Source: Oscillospiraceae bacterium (GTDB taxonomy: Bacteria > Bacillota > Clostridia > Oscillospirales > Acutalibacteraceae). From it: a DNA stretch of 37,618 bases. The position numbers and the translations under genes are program-made. The stretch is taken from positions 1-37,618 of the forward strand of contig SVPO01000007.1 of NCBI GenBank assembly GCA_015065795.1. Reading direction: 5' to 3'. This document shows positions 22,664 through 29,608 of the stretch, piece after piece. The notes under the pieces are model-generated. The model saw only the letters and a program-made list of their open reading frames with translations, did not search any database and had not been told where the DNA came from. Each line of letters begins with the position of its first letter. The stretch's first letter is position 1.

Positions 22664-23767
22664 TCAGAGCAGCACGGAATAGACCTGCTCGCCGCCGTTG
22701 ACGAACACCTCCGCGATATAGCCGTCGCGCAGGACTTTCAGCTCTCTGACCTCTCCCCTGTGCTCCACAGGGCTGCGTCCCTCTCGGCGGATGATGAATC
22801 CGTGATCTGTACGTTCGATGCATGGATCATCGTCCCGAAGCAGATGCTGCACCTCCTCCACGGGACAGGCAAGAACTCTGCCGTTCTCAAGCCTGATTTC
22901 CCTTGGCACCGACATACAGCCGATATCTCTTTCCGCAAAGCCGGCATATTTCCATCCGGGCATCCATGAGATGAGGATGTTTCTGCCTTTGTGGTCGCGG
23001 AAAACCTGACCTGCGTACTGATCGGGGCCTTTATCCGGCTGTCCCGAGTATAGCGCCTTGAATTCGCCGTCCATGAATGAACCGAACATGACCGAGAAGT
23101 AATGCTCGGCGTCGATGGGACAGACCGACGCTGCCAGAAGGCTGAGACGGTCATCGGCTATGAAGGAAGGACATTCCGCGAACACGCCGTGCTCCCACTG
23201 ACACATTATGCCCACGTACTCCCAGCTGAACAGATCAACGCTTCGGTAGAGCAGCAGGCGCGCCGTCTGAGTGGCGTGGTGTCCGGTCGCCATCACGCAG
23301 TAGTATTCGCCGTTCACGCAGCACACCGCAGGATCACGGAAATCGGGGCAGCCGTCCTCGGGATAGGAATCAATGACGGGGTTGCCGGCGTATTTCTCAA
23401 AGTGTATCCCGTCATCGGAATACGCGACGCTGACCGTCTGCACCTTATCCTCCGTACCGTCTGGCGTATGCACCGAGGCGTAAAACAGATACAGCCGCTC
23501 GCCCCTGACCACGGCAGTGCCCGACCAGCATCCGGCGCGGTCGTACTCTCTGTCCGGGCACAGCGCCACGGGAAGCTCCTCCCACTCGAGGAAGTCCTTG
23601 GTTCTGGCGTGCCCCCAGTGCATTGGTGTCTGCCACGGTGTTTCCGAATCGGGGGCGTGCTGGTAAAACACATGATAATAGCCCTTGTAGAACACCAGAC
23701 CGTTGGGGTCGTTTATCCAGCCCTTTTCCGGGCGGTAATGGTATTTCGGTTTCTGAAGATAGTTCAT
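22664..23767 (-). CDS. Glycoside hydrolase family 32 (sucrose/fructan hydrolase)
   Basis: 367-residue cytoplasmic invertase-like enzyme cleaving beta-fructosides such as sucrose or sucrose-6-phosphate. The nucleophile motif WINDPNG is at 17-23 (Asp20). The transition-state stabiliser RDP is in CPDFRDPAV (about 145), and the acid/base Glu is in FAECPSF (about 196). It lacks most of the C-terminal beta-sandwich (family members are often 450-500 residues), ending soon after DGYIAEVFVNGGEQVY. No sugar transporter, fructokinase or regulator gene is adjacent, which is unusual for a sucrose gene. No signal peptide is seen. A GAGGTGA ribosome binding site and a poorly spaced promoter are upstream. 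Confidence 0.93.
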   Translation of the reverse strand: MNYLQKPKYHYRPEKGWINDPNGLVFYKGYYHVFYQHAPDSETPWQTPMHWGHARTKDFLEWEELPVALCPDREYDRAGCWSGTAVVRGERLYLFYASVHTPDGTEDKVQTVSVAYSDDGIHFEKYAGNPVIDSYPEDGCPDFRDPAVCCVNGEYYCVMATGHHATQTARLLLYRSVDLFSWEYVGIMCQWEHGVFAECPSFIADDRLSLLAASVCPIDAEHYFSVMFGSFMDGEFKALYSGQPDKGPDQYAGQVFRDHKGRNILISWMPGWKYAGFAERDIGCMSVPREIRLENGRVLACPVEEVQHLLRDDDPCIERTDHGFIIRREGRSPVEHRGEVRELKVLRDGYIAEVFVNGGEQVYSVLL

Positions 23768-23817
23768 GATTCACCTCGGACGGAGATTCGGCCACGCGGA
23801 AGTTTTTGTCCATATTC

Positions 23818-23848
23818 AGTATAGCAGAAATAATGATCGTTAGTGCAA
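23818..23848 (-). promoter_or_regulatory. Probable GH32 promoter with near-palindrome in the spacer
   Basis: On the minus strand: TTGCAC, 19-base spacer, TATACT. The near-palindrome TAATGATCGTTA (23831-23842, plus strand; one mismatched pair) sits between the boxes. LacI-type sugar repressors often bind such 12-bp sites, but this is only suggestive. Confidence 0.45.
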
Positions 23849-23850
23849 TT

Positions 23851-23888
23851 ACTTTCTTTTCGCTGCGTTGAGCACGGCGTCATGCCAG
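23851..23888 (-). pseudogene. Possible 3' remnant of a second four-helix-bundle gene
   Basis: The minus strand reads AVLNAAKRK-stop, similar to the last residues TLNTAKSR-stop of the gene at 24027-24380. The DNA around the shared end also matches (CTTTTCGC.G.GTTGAG). It abuts the first copy of the 74-base repeat. Only about ten residues are involved, so this is a weak call. Confidence 0.25.
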
Positions 23889-23891
23889 TCC

Positions 23892-23965
23892 TCGCGGCGG
23901 TTCGTGCTCACCTCTGCGCAGACAAAAACCGCGCCCCCTGCCTTTCGGCAGAGAGCGCGGTTTTG
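23892..23965 (-). repeat. 74-bp direct repeat, copy 1 (tRNA-Arg terminator duplicate)
   Basis: Identical to 24653-24726 except for one base. It contains a hairpin (CTGCC-TTTC-GGCAG core with flanking GCGC arms, 23923-23965) that in copy 2 is the terminator of tRNA-Arg. Here it lies just downstream of the four-helix-bundle gene and could terminate it. Confidence 0.9.
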
Positions 23966-24026
23966 TAAAACGCCGCGAAAATCAACGCTGAAGTGAATCA
24001 TCCGTACAGATACCGACCCTCGCGTG

Positions 24027-24380
24027 TTATCTGCTTTTCGCCGTGTTGAGGGTTGCGATAAGGATTCGTTTGATCTCAAGGCAGTCGGTAATAAGCGACT
24101 CTCCTTCAGTATCGGTGAGGTATTCGCTCATCACCAGCAGACGAAGCCAGTATTCGGTCTCGGCTGTTTCCTTGAGTGAGATTTGCAGTTTGGCGATGAA
24201 GTCCGCCTTGCTCACGCCGTAGACCGCTTCGTTGGCGTTGGCTCCGATACTGGTGCCGCTGCGGATTATCTGCTTGGAGATTATCGATTCTTTCTTTTCT
24301 TTGGTGAGGTATTGGTACAGCCTGACGATGCGGGCAGCGAATTTCAGAGCTTTGTCAAGGAGAACATTGTTTTCTTTCAT
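24027..24380 (-). CDS. Four-helix-bundle protein (S23-like)
   Basis: 117 residues of the four-helix-bundle family (TIGR02436, once called S23 ribosomal protein) known from intervening sequences in 23S rRNA and from scattered genomic islands. The family hallmark RSGTSIGANANEA is at about residues 40-52, followed by the K-LQISLKE-AE-EYWLRLL helix. Basic ends suggest nucleic acid contact, but the role is unknown. ATG 24380 is chosen; a GTG nine bases upstream is possible and the ribosome binding site is weak (GAAAG). The gene lies between duplicated tRNA-Arg-linked sequences, which is consistent with a mobile or recombined segment. Confidence 0.82.
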   Translation of the reverse strand: MKENNVLLDKALKFAARIVRLYQYLTKEKKESIISKQIIRSGTSIGANANEAVYGVSKADFIAKLQISLKETAETEYWLRLLVMSEYLTDTEGESLITDCLEIKRILIATLNTAKSR

Positions 24381-24397
24381 CACGATCACTTTCTTTT

Positions 24398-24526
24398 AAA
24401 GAATAAAGAAAAGAGAATAAAGAAGAAAGAACAAAACAGAAACGCCCAAGTAACAATGTGCGATTTTTTTATTTATTCAATATTCTTTATTCTCTATTCT
24501 TTGAGCCCTCGTCAGAGGGCGTTTCT
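24398..24526. repeat. AT-rich inverted repeats upstream of the four-helix gene
   Basis: AAAGAATA...GAGAATAAAGAA (24398-24424) is complementary, with a short gap, to TTCTTTATTCTCTATTCTTT (24483-24502). A second pair, AGAAACGCCC (24438-24447) and GGGCGTTTCT (24517-24526), interlocks with it instead of nesting. A GCCCTC-GTCA-GAGGGC hairpin sits at 24504-24519. The stretch 24390-24724 codes for no protein that I can support. Confidence 0.7.
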
Positions 24527-24548
24527 GGCCCGCCCGGAGGGATTCGAA
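24526..24548 (-). repeat. 23-bp exact copy of the tRNA-Arg 3' end
   Basis: Identical to 24725-24747, that is, the encoded CCA, discriminator, acceptor 3' strand and most of the T arm. The match breaks off after GATTCGAA. Integrases that target tRNA 3' ends leave such direct repeats as att sites. No integrase gene is in the window. Confidence 0.85.
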
Positions 24549-24652
24549 TACCCCCAAGGTTCGGCGGCGACTTTCTGTCGCCCGCGCCTCACCGTGAAAA
24601 TCACCGACTGCTGCCTGATCGCATCGTACATCAGTCCTCCGCGCGGTGATTT

Positions 24653-24726
24653 TCGCGGCGGTTCGTGCTCACCTCTGCGCAGACAAAAACTGCGCCCCCT
24701 GCCTTTCGGCAGAGAGCGCGGTTTTG
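24653..24726 (-). repeat. 74-bp direct repeat, copy 2, containing the tRNA-Arg terminator
   Basis: 73 of 74 bases match copy 1 at 23892-23965. Its upstream end (minus strand) overlaps the last two bases of the tRNA CCA. Another inverted pair, GAAAATCACCG (24594-24604) and CGGTGATTTTC (24645-24655), overlaps its other edge. Confidence 0.9.
24684..24725 (-). terminator. Terminator of tRNA-Arg
   Basis: On the minus strand, directly after the CCA: AAAACCGCGC, a stem CTGCC/GGCAG around GAAA with GCGC outer arms, then GTTTTTG. Confidence 0.85.
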
Positions 24727-24801
24727 GCCCGCCCGGAGGGATTCGAACCCCCGATCTTCAGAATCGGAATCTGCTGCGTTATCCAGCTACGCCACGGGCG
24801 G
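24725..24801 (-). tRNA. tRNA-Arg(CCG), CCA encoded
   Basis: A 77-base cloverleaf on the minus strand. The acceptor stem CCGCCCG/CGGGCGG is perfect. The D arm is GCGT-AGCTGGATA-ACGC. The anticodon arm GCAGA-TTCCGAT-TCTGA has anticodon CCG and one G-A mismatch at its top pair. The variable loop has five bases, and the T arm is GGGGG-TTCGAAT-CCCTC. Discriminator G is followed by an encoded CCA. It reads CGG codons. A promoter and a terminator flank it. Confidence 0.93.
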
Positions 24802-24839
24802 ATGTGTTATGTTTTCAGTCGCGTGATTTAAGCTTATGT

Positions 24840-24868
24840 ATTATACCATCTGCACGTCTGTATTTCAA
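24840..24868 (-). promoter_or_regulatory. Promoter of tRNA-Arg
   Basis: On the minus strand: TTGAAA, 17-base spacer, TATAAT, 38 bases before the mature tRNA 5' end. Confidence 0.88.
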
Positions 24869-24919
24869 CTGTTTTTTGTCGAACTCACACTGAGGCTCTC
24901 GGCGTGCGCAGTCGTCGGC

Positions 24920-24948
24920 TTGAAACCGTCGATGCGTCATGGTATAAT
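24920..24948 (+). promoter_or_regulatory. Promoter of the CapA-like gene
   Basis: TTGAAA (24920-24925), 17-base spacer, TATAAT (24943-24948), 44 bases before the ATG. Confidence 0.88.
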
Positions 24949-24992
24949 TATGCCACAGCATTTTTGAAAGCTCATTCTGAGAGGAATATATA

Positions 24993-26177
24993 ATGAAAAA
25001 ACAGACCTCAATCGTGTTCACTGGAGACATCGGATTTGATCGCTATATGTACGGTCAGTGGAATGACCCTGATCTGCTTTCCGGCGAAATCCTCGATTTC
25101 CTGCACAGTGCCGACCACGTTGTCGCCAATGTGGAAGGGCCGGTATATGAAGCCCCGACCAACACTACCACCAGCGGCGCTGCACAGCTGCTGCACACCA
25201 TCGACCCTGCCGCCGTGTCGGTGCTGAACAATATGAAGGCAGACATCTGGAACATCTGCAACAATCACATCATGGACGCAGGTCCTGACGGGCTTGCCGG
25301 CACACTGGAACACGCCCGGCTCAACGGAGCGGCTACCATCGGCGCTGGCATGGATATTCACGAGGCACGCAGACCCGTTATCCTTGACGAAGCCGGCGGT
25401 ATCGGGATGTTCGGCGTGGGATATCAGCGCGCCTGCCGTGCCGCAGGAGAGGAAAAGCCCGGCTGCTACAGCTGGAGCGATCTCGACGCCATCCGTCAGA
25501 CCATCGCCGAGATCAAGAAAACCTGCCGATGGTGTATCGTGGTCGCCCACGCAGGCGAGGAATTCACCGCACTTCCCTCCCCCTACACCCGTGAGCGGTT
25601 CCATCTCTATCTCGACATGGGCGCGGACGTTGTGGTGTGCCATCACCCTCACGTCCCCATGAATTACGAAACACGCCCCTCCGACGGCAAGGTGATATTC
25701 TATTCCCTTGGCAACTTCATTTTTGACACGGACTATCAGCGCGCGCAGTACAACACCGACATCGGTCTGCTCATCAAGCTCAATTTCACCGAAACGGAAT
25801 TCAGCTACGAGCCCATGGGACTTCGCATAGAACGCGGTCCGGAGCACGTTGTAAGGGACGAGCTGCCGCGCATCTTTGTTGACGTGCAGGAGGAGGAGTA
25901 TAACCTTCTCATTCCGCTTTCCACGCGGATGTTCATTGAAGCCACCAAGCGTCAGCAGACCTATCTGAACCCCAAGGAATTCAAGGACGCCACCGAAGAA
26001 AAATGGGCGGAGCATTTCGCGCTGCCGCTGCGCACCGGTCGTGTGCCCGGTGAGACACTGGACTTCTTTATCCTCTGCCCTCTTGCCGAAAAAGAAAGTG
26101 AAAAGGCGTGGCAGCACAGCAAGCTCGATGAGGTAAAGGAGTATATCCTTGAGCAGATGCATCCGCTGAAGAAATGA
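24993..26177 (+). CDS. CapA-family metallophosphoesterase-like protein
   Basis: 394 residues of the CapA/PgsA family (PF09587), a calcineurin-like fold linked to poly-gamma-glutamate capsule synthesis and found widely outside capsule loci. Metal-ligand motifs are present: GDIGFDR at 11-17 (usual GDVMLGR), NVEGPV at 47-52 (usual NLE), NNHIMDAG (usual NNHxxD), and the two late His clusters VVAHAGEE and CHHPHVP. Then SLGNFIFD follows. No signal peptide or membrane anchor is seen, whereas capsule CapA is anchored; a cytosolic hydrolase role is possible. No capB or capC gene is adjacent. AGAGGA precedes the ATG, with its own promoter and terminator. Confidence 0.9.
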   Translation: MKKQTSIVFTGDIGFDRYMYGQWNDPDLLSGEILDFLHSADHVVANVEGPVYEAPTNTTTSGAAQLLHTIDPAAVSVLNNMKADIWNICNNHIMDAGPDGLAGTLEHARLNGAATIGAGMDIHEARRPVILDEAGGIGMFGVGYQRACRAAGEEKPGCYSWSDLDAIRQTIAEIKKTCRWCIVVAHAGEEFTALPSPYTRERFHLYLDMGADVVVCHHPHVPMNYETRPSDGKVIFYSLGNFIFDTDYQRAQYNTDIGLLIKLNFTETEFSYEPMGLRIERGPEHVVRDELPRIFVDVQEEEYNLLIPLSTRMFIEATKRQQTYLNPKEFKDATEEKWAEHFALPLRTGRVPGETLDFFILCPLAEKESEKAWQHSKLDEVKEYILEQMHPLKK

Positions 26178-26200
26178 TCTGATTGGATTTTTCATGAATA

Positions 26201-26245
26201 AAAACGCCCACAACTCGCACCATTGTGCGAACTGTGGGTGTTTTG
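26201..26245. terminator. Terminator after the CapA-like gene
   Basis: A long stem (AAAACGCCCACA-AC-TCGCAC / GTGCGA-AC-TGTGGGTGTTTT) around a CATT loop ends in TTTTGTTTTG. A tract is also present on the other side, so it may serve both this gene and the convergent GNAT gene. Confidence 0.9.
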
Positions 26246-26330
26246 TTTTGCGAAAGACTGCCAAAGCGGAGCAGAATCCGGAAAGACGTCTAAAGTAATT
26301 TGTCTGCTCGGTTTGAAAAATCGGGATTTG

Positions 26331-27188
26331 TCAACCAAGCTGTATTCTGTAACAAACATACCTATCGACACACTCAAAACCTAGTTTACTAACAAGCTTC
26401 TGTGCTTCATCATCGCAAAAGAAGGTCATATACTTTCCGCCAGATTCTTTTGCTGTGTTCAAGGCTGTTCCTAATAGGTCACAGAAGTTTTGGGTATCAA
26501 AAGTGTCATCTTTCATATCAATGCCAAATATCTCATACCAACCATCATCAGCTATTAGGTAATATACACTGCCAACAGGTTCGCTGTTTTGAAGTTTAAC
26601 AAAAATATTCCAGTTGTCTAGGTCTGCATAGATTCTATCAGAGTTCCAATACATATCGTCCTCTACTTTTTGATGGAGCGTGCGATAGTATTCGTAATTG
26701 TCTCTTGTGATGCGGATAACATTATCATCTGTCACGATAGGGGTATATTCGTTCAAGAACGCAGTATTATTGTTATTTGTCTCAATACACTCAAACCCGT
26801 TATTTGACAAAAAATCAATCGCTTGGGTGTTATCCATTGAATAACCCAAAACCAGTTCATAACCGTTAAATCTGTTCTGCACTAGTTCAAGAAATTCCAT
26901 TAACGCCTGCTCTGTATGCGAACAGATATTAAAACTTACAGTTGACAAATAATAGTCATCGGGCAGCCAATAATAGTGAATCCAGCCCTCAACAATGTTT
27001 TCGTGTTCGAAAATGAGTATTTCTTCATTATCTCTTGAAAAAGCCTTTTGCGAACGCTCAAAAAACATCTCTTTTGTTTTGATTCCATCGCAGTATGTTG
27101 GGTAACCCGATTTTGCTTTATCCAACGCAAGTTCATACGCAAAACCTACATACGCGAGATGCTCTTGCTCTGTACATATTCTCAACAT
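26331..27188 (-). CDS. Tandem GNAT-like acetyltransferase
   Basis: 285-residue protein that looks like two GNAT folds in a row. The N-terminal half has EILIFEHENIVEGWIHYYW then NGYELVLGYSMDNTQAIDFLSNNGFEC. The C-terminal half has NSEPVGSVYYLI, GTALNTAKESGGKYMTFFC and AQKLVSKLGFECVDRYVCYRI. The two ends share a 'FLxxxGFEC' pattern, which suggests internal duplication. The classic Q/R-x-x-G-x-G/A loop is poorly kept in both, so activity is uncertain. The gene is clearly AT-rich compared with its neighbours, like the acetyltransferase at 1491, suggesting horizontal acquisition. It has a promoter at 27236-27263 and CAGGTGA as ribosome binding site. Confidence 0.75.
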   Translation of the reverse strand: MLRICTEQEHLAYVGFAYELALDKAKSGYPTYCDGIKTKEMFFERSQKAFSRDNEEILIFEHENIVEGWIHYYWLPDDYYLSTVSFNICSHTEQALMEFLELVQNRFNGYELVLGYSMDNTQAIDFLSNNGFECIETNNNNTAFLNEYTPIVTDDNVIRITRDNYEYYRTLHQKVEDDMYWNSDRIYADLDNWNIFVKLQNSEPVGSVYYLIADDGWYEIFGIDMKDDTFDTQNFCDLLGTALNTAKESGGKYMTFFCDDEAQKLVSKLGFECVDRYVCYRIQLG

Positions 27189-27235
27189 AATAATTCACCT
27201 GTGTCTGTTTGTAAAGCACTTGTTTTTCGCATAAA

Positions 27236-27263
27236 ATTATATCACAAAACCATAAATTATCAA
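27236..27263 (-). promoter_or_regulatory. Promoter of the tandem GNAT gene
   Basis: On the minus strand: TTGATA, 16-base spacer, TATAAT, about 48 bases before the ATG. Confidence 0.82.
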
Positions 27264-27322
27264 CCGACGCAAGGCTGCCCCATGCGTCCGTTTAGGCTTC
27301 CAATGGTATTGACAAATATACG

Positions 27323-27358
27323 AAAACCTCTCTTGTCCTGACAGACAAAAGAGGTTTT
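27323..27358 (-). terminator. Terminator of tRNA-Val
   Basis: 15-base arms AAAACCTCTCTTGTC / GACAAAAGAGGTTTT pair with one mismatch around a 6-base loop. It starts 3 bases downstream of the tRNA CCA on the minus strand and ends in TTTTCG. Confidence 0.9.
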
Positions 27359-27361
27359 CAT

Positions 27362-27438
27362 TGGTGGACACAAGGGGACTCGAACCCATGACCTCCTGCG
27401 TGTGAAGCAGGCGCTCTAACCAGCTGAGCTATGCGTCC
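27362..27438 (-). tRNA. tRNA-Val(CAC), CCA encoded
   Basis: A 77-base cloverleaf on the minus strand. The acceptor is GGACGCA/TGTGTCC with a G-U pair. The D arm is GCTC-AGCTGGTTA-GAGC. The anticodon arm CCTGC-TTCACAC-GCAGG has anticodon CAC, and the T arm ATGGG-TTCGAGT-CCCCT has one mismatch. Discriminator A is followed by encoded CCA. It reads GUG. Confidence 0.95.
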
Positions 27439-27468
27439 ATATGATCGCTGTTCGTTTCAGCGTTCAAT

Positions 27469-27497
27469 ATTGTACCACATCCGTGCCATATAGTCAA
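27469..27497 (-). promoter_or_regulatory. Promoter of tRNA-Val
   Basis: On the minus strand: TTGACT, 17-base spacer, TACAAT, about 30 bases before the tRNA 5' end. Confidence 0.88.
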
Positions 27498-27542
27498 GGT
27501 AATTTTTCCGCATGGCGTTCTGCAAGCCTCTCACGTCAGCCG

Positions 27543-27790
27543 CTACTGCATAACATCGCAACTTCTCCACAAATCCTGATTTCGATTGACATTTTTTGAG
27601 GATTTTGTTATCATTTTTTCGATACGGCAAAATAGTCCATCTGACAGCATCAGGCGCTGCACCGGGTCATTGCCTTCGTGCGGAGGTATCTCGTTCCGTT
27701 CGACCGCATAGTAGAAGCTGTTCCGGTTCTGTGATTCCCCGACGCTGAACAGTTCCCAATGTCTGCCGTAACGGTTATCAGAAAGAAATC
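27543..27790 (-). pseudogene. Possible truncated gene antisense to the nadA leader
   Basis: The minus strand is open here and its central part (NRYGRHWELFSVGESQNRN, then FYYAVERNEIPPHEGND) has the composition of a real protein. There is no good ribosome binding site: the open frame continues rightward over the first codons of nadA, where it reads like low-complexity sequence. I do not recognise the family. It may be the 3' remnant of a lost gene, or chance. Confidence 0.22.
27586..27614 (+). promoter_or_regulatory. Strong promoter far upstream of nadA
   Basis: TTGACA (27586-27591), 17-base spacer, TATCAT (27609-27614). It is the only good rightward promoter in the gap and lies about 250 bases before the nadA ATG, giving a leader of about 245 bases. 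Confidence 0.7.
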
Positions 27791-27864
27791 CGAGAGAATA
27801 GAAGAATTTGAATAAAACAAGAAAGGAAAACGGTGTTTTCGCTTCTGCAGACATCAGAAAGAAC

Positions 27865-28809
27865 ATGAGAAATCAGATCCAGCGAATCCTCGACCTCAAG
27901 AAAGAGAACGACATCTACGTCATCGCTCATCACTACGCTCCGGCTGAGACTCACGAGATCGCCGACACCCTCGGCGACAGCAGAGATTTCTTTCTGAGCG
28001 TGCTCAAGGGATGCAAGGAGAAGAATGTGCTCGTGCTTGCCCCCACCTTCTTTGCCGAGCTTACCGCGGCGTACATGAAGGACAAGAACGTATTCGTTCC
28101 CGGCAGAGGCTCCACCTGCCCGGTTGCCATGGACAATATGCTGCAGTTTGAGCACGTCAAGCAGTGGCGCGACAAGTATCCCGAGCTGCCGCTGGTGGTC
28201 TACGGCACTTCCCCCATGAACCTCAAGCTTCTTGCCGATTACATCGCCTTCCCCGGCGATGTCCCCGAGGTCATCAACAGCGTTGACGCCGACCGACTGC
28301 TGTATGTCGGTGAATACAACTGCACCAACGAGGCTCTGAGAAAGGTCCGCAAGGACGTGGTCGTCTATCCCTGCCAGCCCACCTGCAACGTCTACAACAG
28401 CGCTTCGGTAAACGATCTTGAGGAGATCAGGAAAGAGCATCCCGACGCGATCGTCATGGTGCATCCCGAGTGCAACGAGGAGATCACCGCCAAAGCCGAC
28501 TACGCCATCGGCACCGGCAAGATGATGGAGATCATCCGCACCTCCACCGCCGATACCTTCGTGCTGGGCGTTGAGAAGAATTTCTATCTGCGTATGTGCA
28601 GAGAGTTCCCCGAGAAGAAGTTCATCCACCTCAGCTCCTACATTTCCTGCAGCGTGTTCAACGTAATGCGCCTGGACAAGGTTCTGGACGCCTGCGATTT
28701 CAGCAACACCTCCGAGACTGCACGCACCTGCGTGAAGGTGGATTCCGCCACCGCCGAAAAGGTCTCCGGTCTGATCTACAAGATGTACAAATCCTTCGGT
28801 CAGATCTGA
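27865..28809 (+). CDS. nadA: Quinolinate synthase NadA-like
   Basis: 314 residues. NadA is a [4Fe-4S] enzyme condensing iminoaspartate with dihydroxyacetone phosphate to quinolinate for de novo NAD synthesis. Its three cluster cysteines are seen as C85 (GSTCPVA), C174 (CQPTCNVYN) and C262 (SYISCSVFN). Also kept are the His and Tyr of AHHY (22-24), GDS (38-40), FFAE, HPEC (200-203) and the GTGKM loop. The ATG at 27865 is chosen because it matches where NadA proteins begin (helix then LKKEN-IYVIAHHY); an in-frame TTG at 27808 with weak GAGAG would add 19 residues. No nadB or nadC is in the window, which is unusual since these genes are often together. Sequence is diverged enough that a NadA paralogue is possible. 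Confidence 0.88.
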   Translation: MRNQIQRILDLKKENDIYVIAHHYAPAETHEIADTLGDSRDFFLSVLKGCKEKNVLVLAPTFFAELTAAYMKDKNVFVPGRGSTCPVAMDNMLQFEHVKQWRDKYPELPLVVYGTSPMNLKLLADYIAFPGDVPEVINSVDADRLLYVGEYNCTNEALRKVRKDVVVYPCQPTCNVYNSASVNDLEEIRKEHPDAIVMVHPECNEEITAKADYAIGTGKMMEIIRTSTADTFVLGVEKNFYLRMCREFPEKKFIHLSSYISCSVFNVMRLDKVLDACDFSNTSETARTCVKVDSATAEKVSGLIYKMYKSFGQI

Positions 28810-28825
28810 TCCGAATAAACAATCA

Positions 28826-28870
28826 GCGACCGTGTCACTGTGCCGTTGGCGGCGGTGACGCGGTCGCTTT
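28826..28870. terminator. Terminator between nadA and the DUF1349 gene
   Basis: 13-bp stem GCGACCGTGTCAC / GTGACGCGGTCGC with one wobble, followed by TTTGCGTTTTC. It serves nadA and possibly the convergent gene. Confidence 0.82.
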
Positions 28871-28907
28871 GCGTTTTCTTGTCGGGATCGTCTCAGACCG
28901 GGCTGTA

Positions 28908-29519
28908 TTATTCCTCGTCGGGAGCCTGTCCGTCGTGGGCTTTCCACATACATTCCGTGAGGCTCATATGGGTAAACACGGCGGTGAAGGAGGAATCCTC
29001 CGGACTGCAGGCGTAGACTCCGAAGCGGATCTTCTCCCCTGCCGCCCACATATGGCACACTCTCATCTGGGTAAAGCTCGAACCGTCGGCAGAACACTCG
29101 ATGCAGAAGTCATCCTCCCTGCGGCTGAATCTGTACCACATGGTCTTTACGTCGGCAGGCACGGCAGTGGTCGCCCAGTCGGAGTAGCCGTGATTCGTGA
29201 CCACGCTGCCGAGGTGGCTGTACTCCTCGTTTTCGTATTCCACCGAGGCTTTGAGCCAGTTTTCGCTGTCGAGATACATGACTATGCCGCACTGATCAAA
29301 GCGATGGTGGCTTGCGGAGAAATCGGTTCTGACGGTGAAGGAGAAATACTTCTCCTCCGTTTCCAGCTGAAGCACCGGGGCGTTATCGTTTCTGAAATGA
29401 TAATACGTCCGCTGCCACAGATCGGTGTGCGGTTCGGTGGTGATCTCTATTCTGTCCGGAGAAATGCTGAAGCGCTGCGGTGCCCGTGTCCACTCCAGTC
29501 TGTTTGCGTCAAAAAACAT
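28908..29519 (-). CDS. DUF1349 domain protein (concanavalin-like fold)
   Basis: 203 residues matching the DUF1349 pattern: TDLWQRTYYHFRNDNAPVLQ, FSFTVRTDFSASHHRFDQCGIVMYL, ENWLKASVEYE, LGSVVTNHGYSDW, and late FGVYACSPEDSSFTAVF. Relatives have a jelly-roll/concanavalin-like fold and are sometimes annotated as regulators of an enolase or as sugar-binding proteins. The true role is unknown and it is cytoplasmic, without a signal peptide. GAGGGAGG precedes the ATG. Its promoter region is divergent from that of the small ORF at 29679. Confidence 0.88.
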   Translation of the reverse strand: MFFDANRLEWTRAPQRFSISPDRIEITTEPHTDLWQRTYYHFRNDNAPVLQLETEEKYFSFTVRTDFSASHHRFDQCGIVMYLDSENWLKASVEYENEEYSHLGSVVTNHGYSDWATTAVPADVKTMWYRFSRREDDFCIECSADGSSFTQMRVCHMWAAGEKIRFGVYACSPEDSSFTAVFTHMSLTECMWKAHDGQAPDEE

Positions 29520-29548
29520 GATCGTGCCTCCCTCTGGTTGTTGCGCTC

Positions 29549-29554
29549 ATTATA
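29549..29554 (-). promoter_or_regulatory. Extended -10 box of the DUF1349 gene
   Basis: On the minus strand: TGGTATAAT, with no convincing -35 at the right distance. About 30 bases before the ATG. Confidence 0.6.
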
Positions 29555-29608
29555 CCACATTGACGCGGAAACAAAACAGTGATATCAGTATTTATACCAC
29601 AGGTTTAA

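Noticed and set aside
24390-24530. CRISPR-like or satellite array in the AT-rich repeats
   Set aside because: The repeats are inverted pairs, not regularly spaced direct repeats with unique spacers.
24183-24893. 236-codon plus-strand ORF containing a GFGPPGGIRTPDLQNRN-like sequence
   Set aside because: This is the well-known false protein created by translating a tRNA gene and its flank in the wrong direction.
27778-29097. 439-codon minus-strand ORF opposite nadA
   Set aside because: It is a shadow of nadA; only the short part beyond the nadA start (27543-27790) looked protein-like and is listed separately with low confidence.
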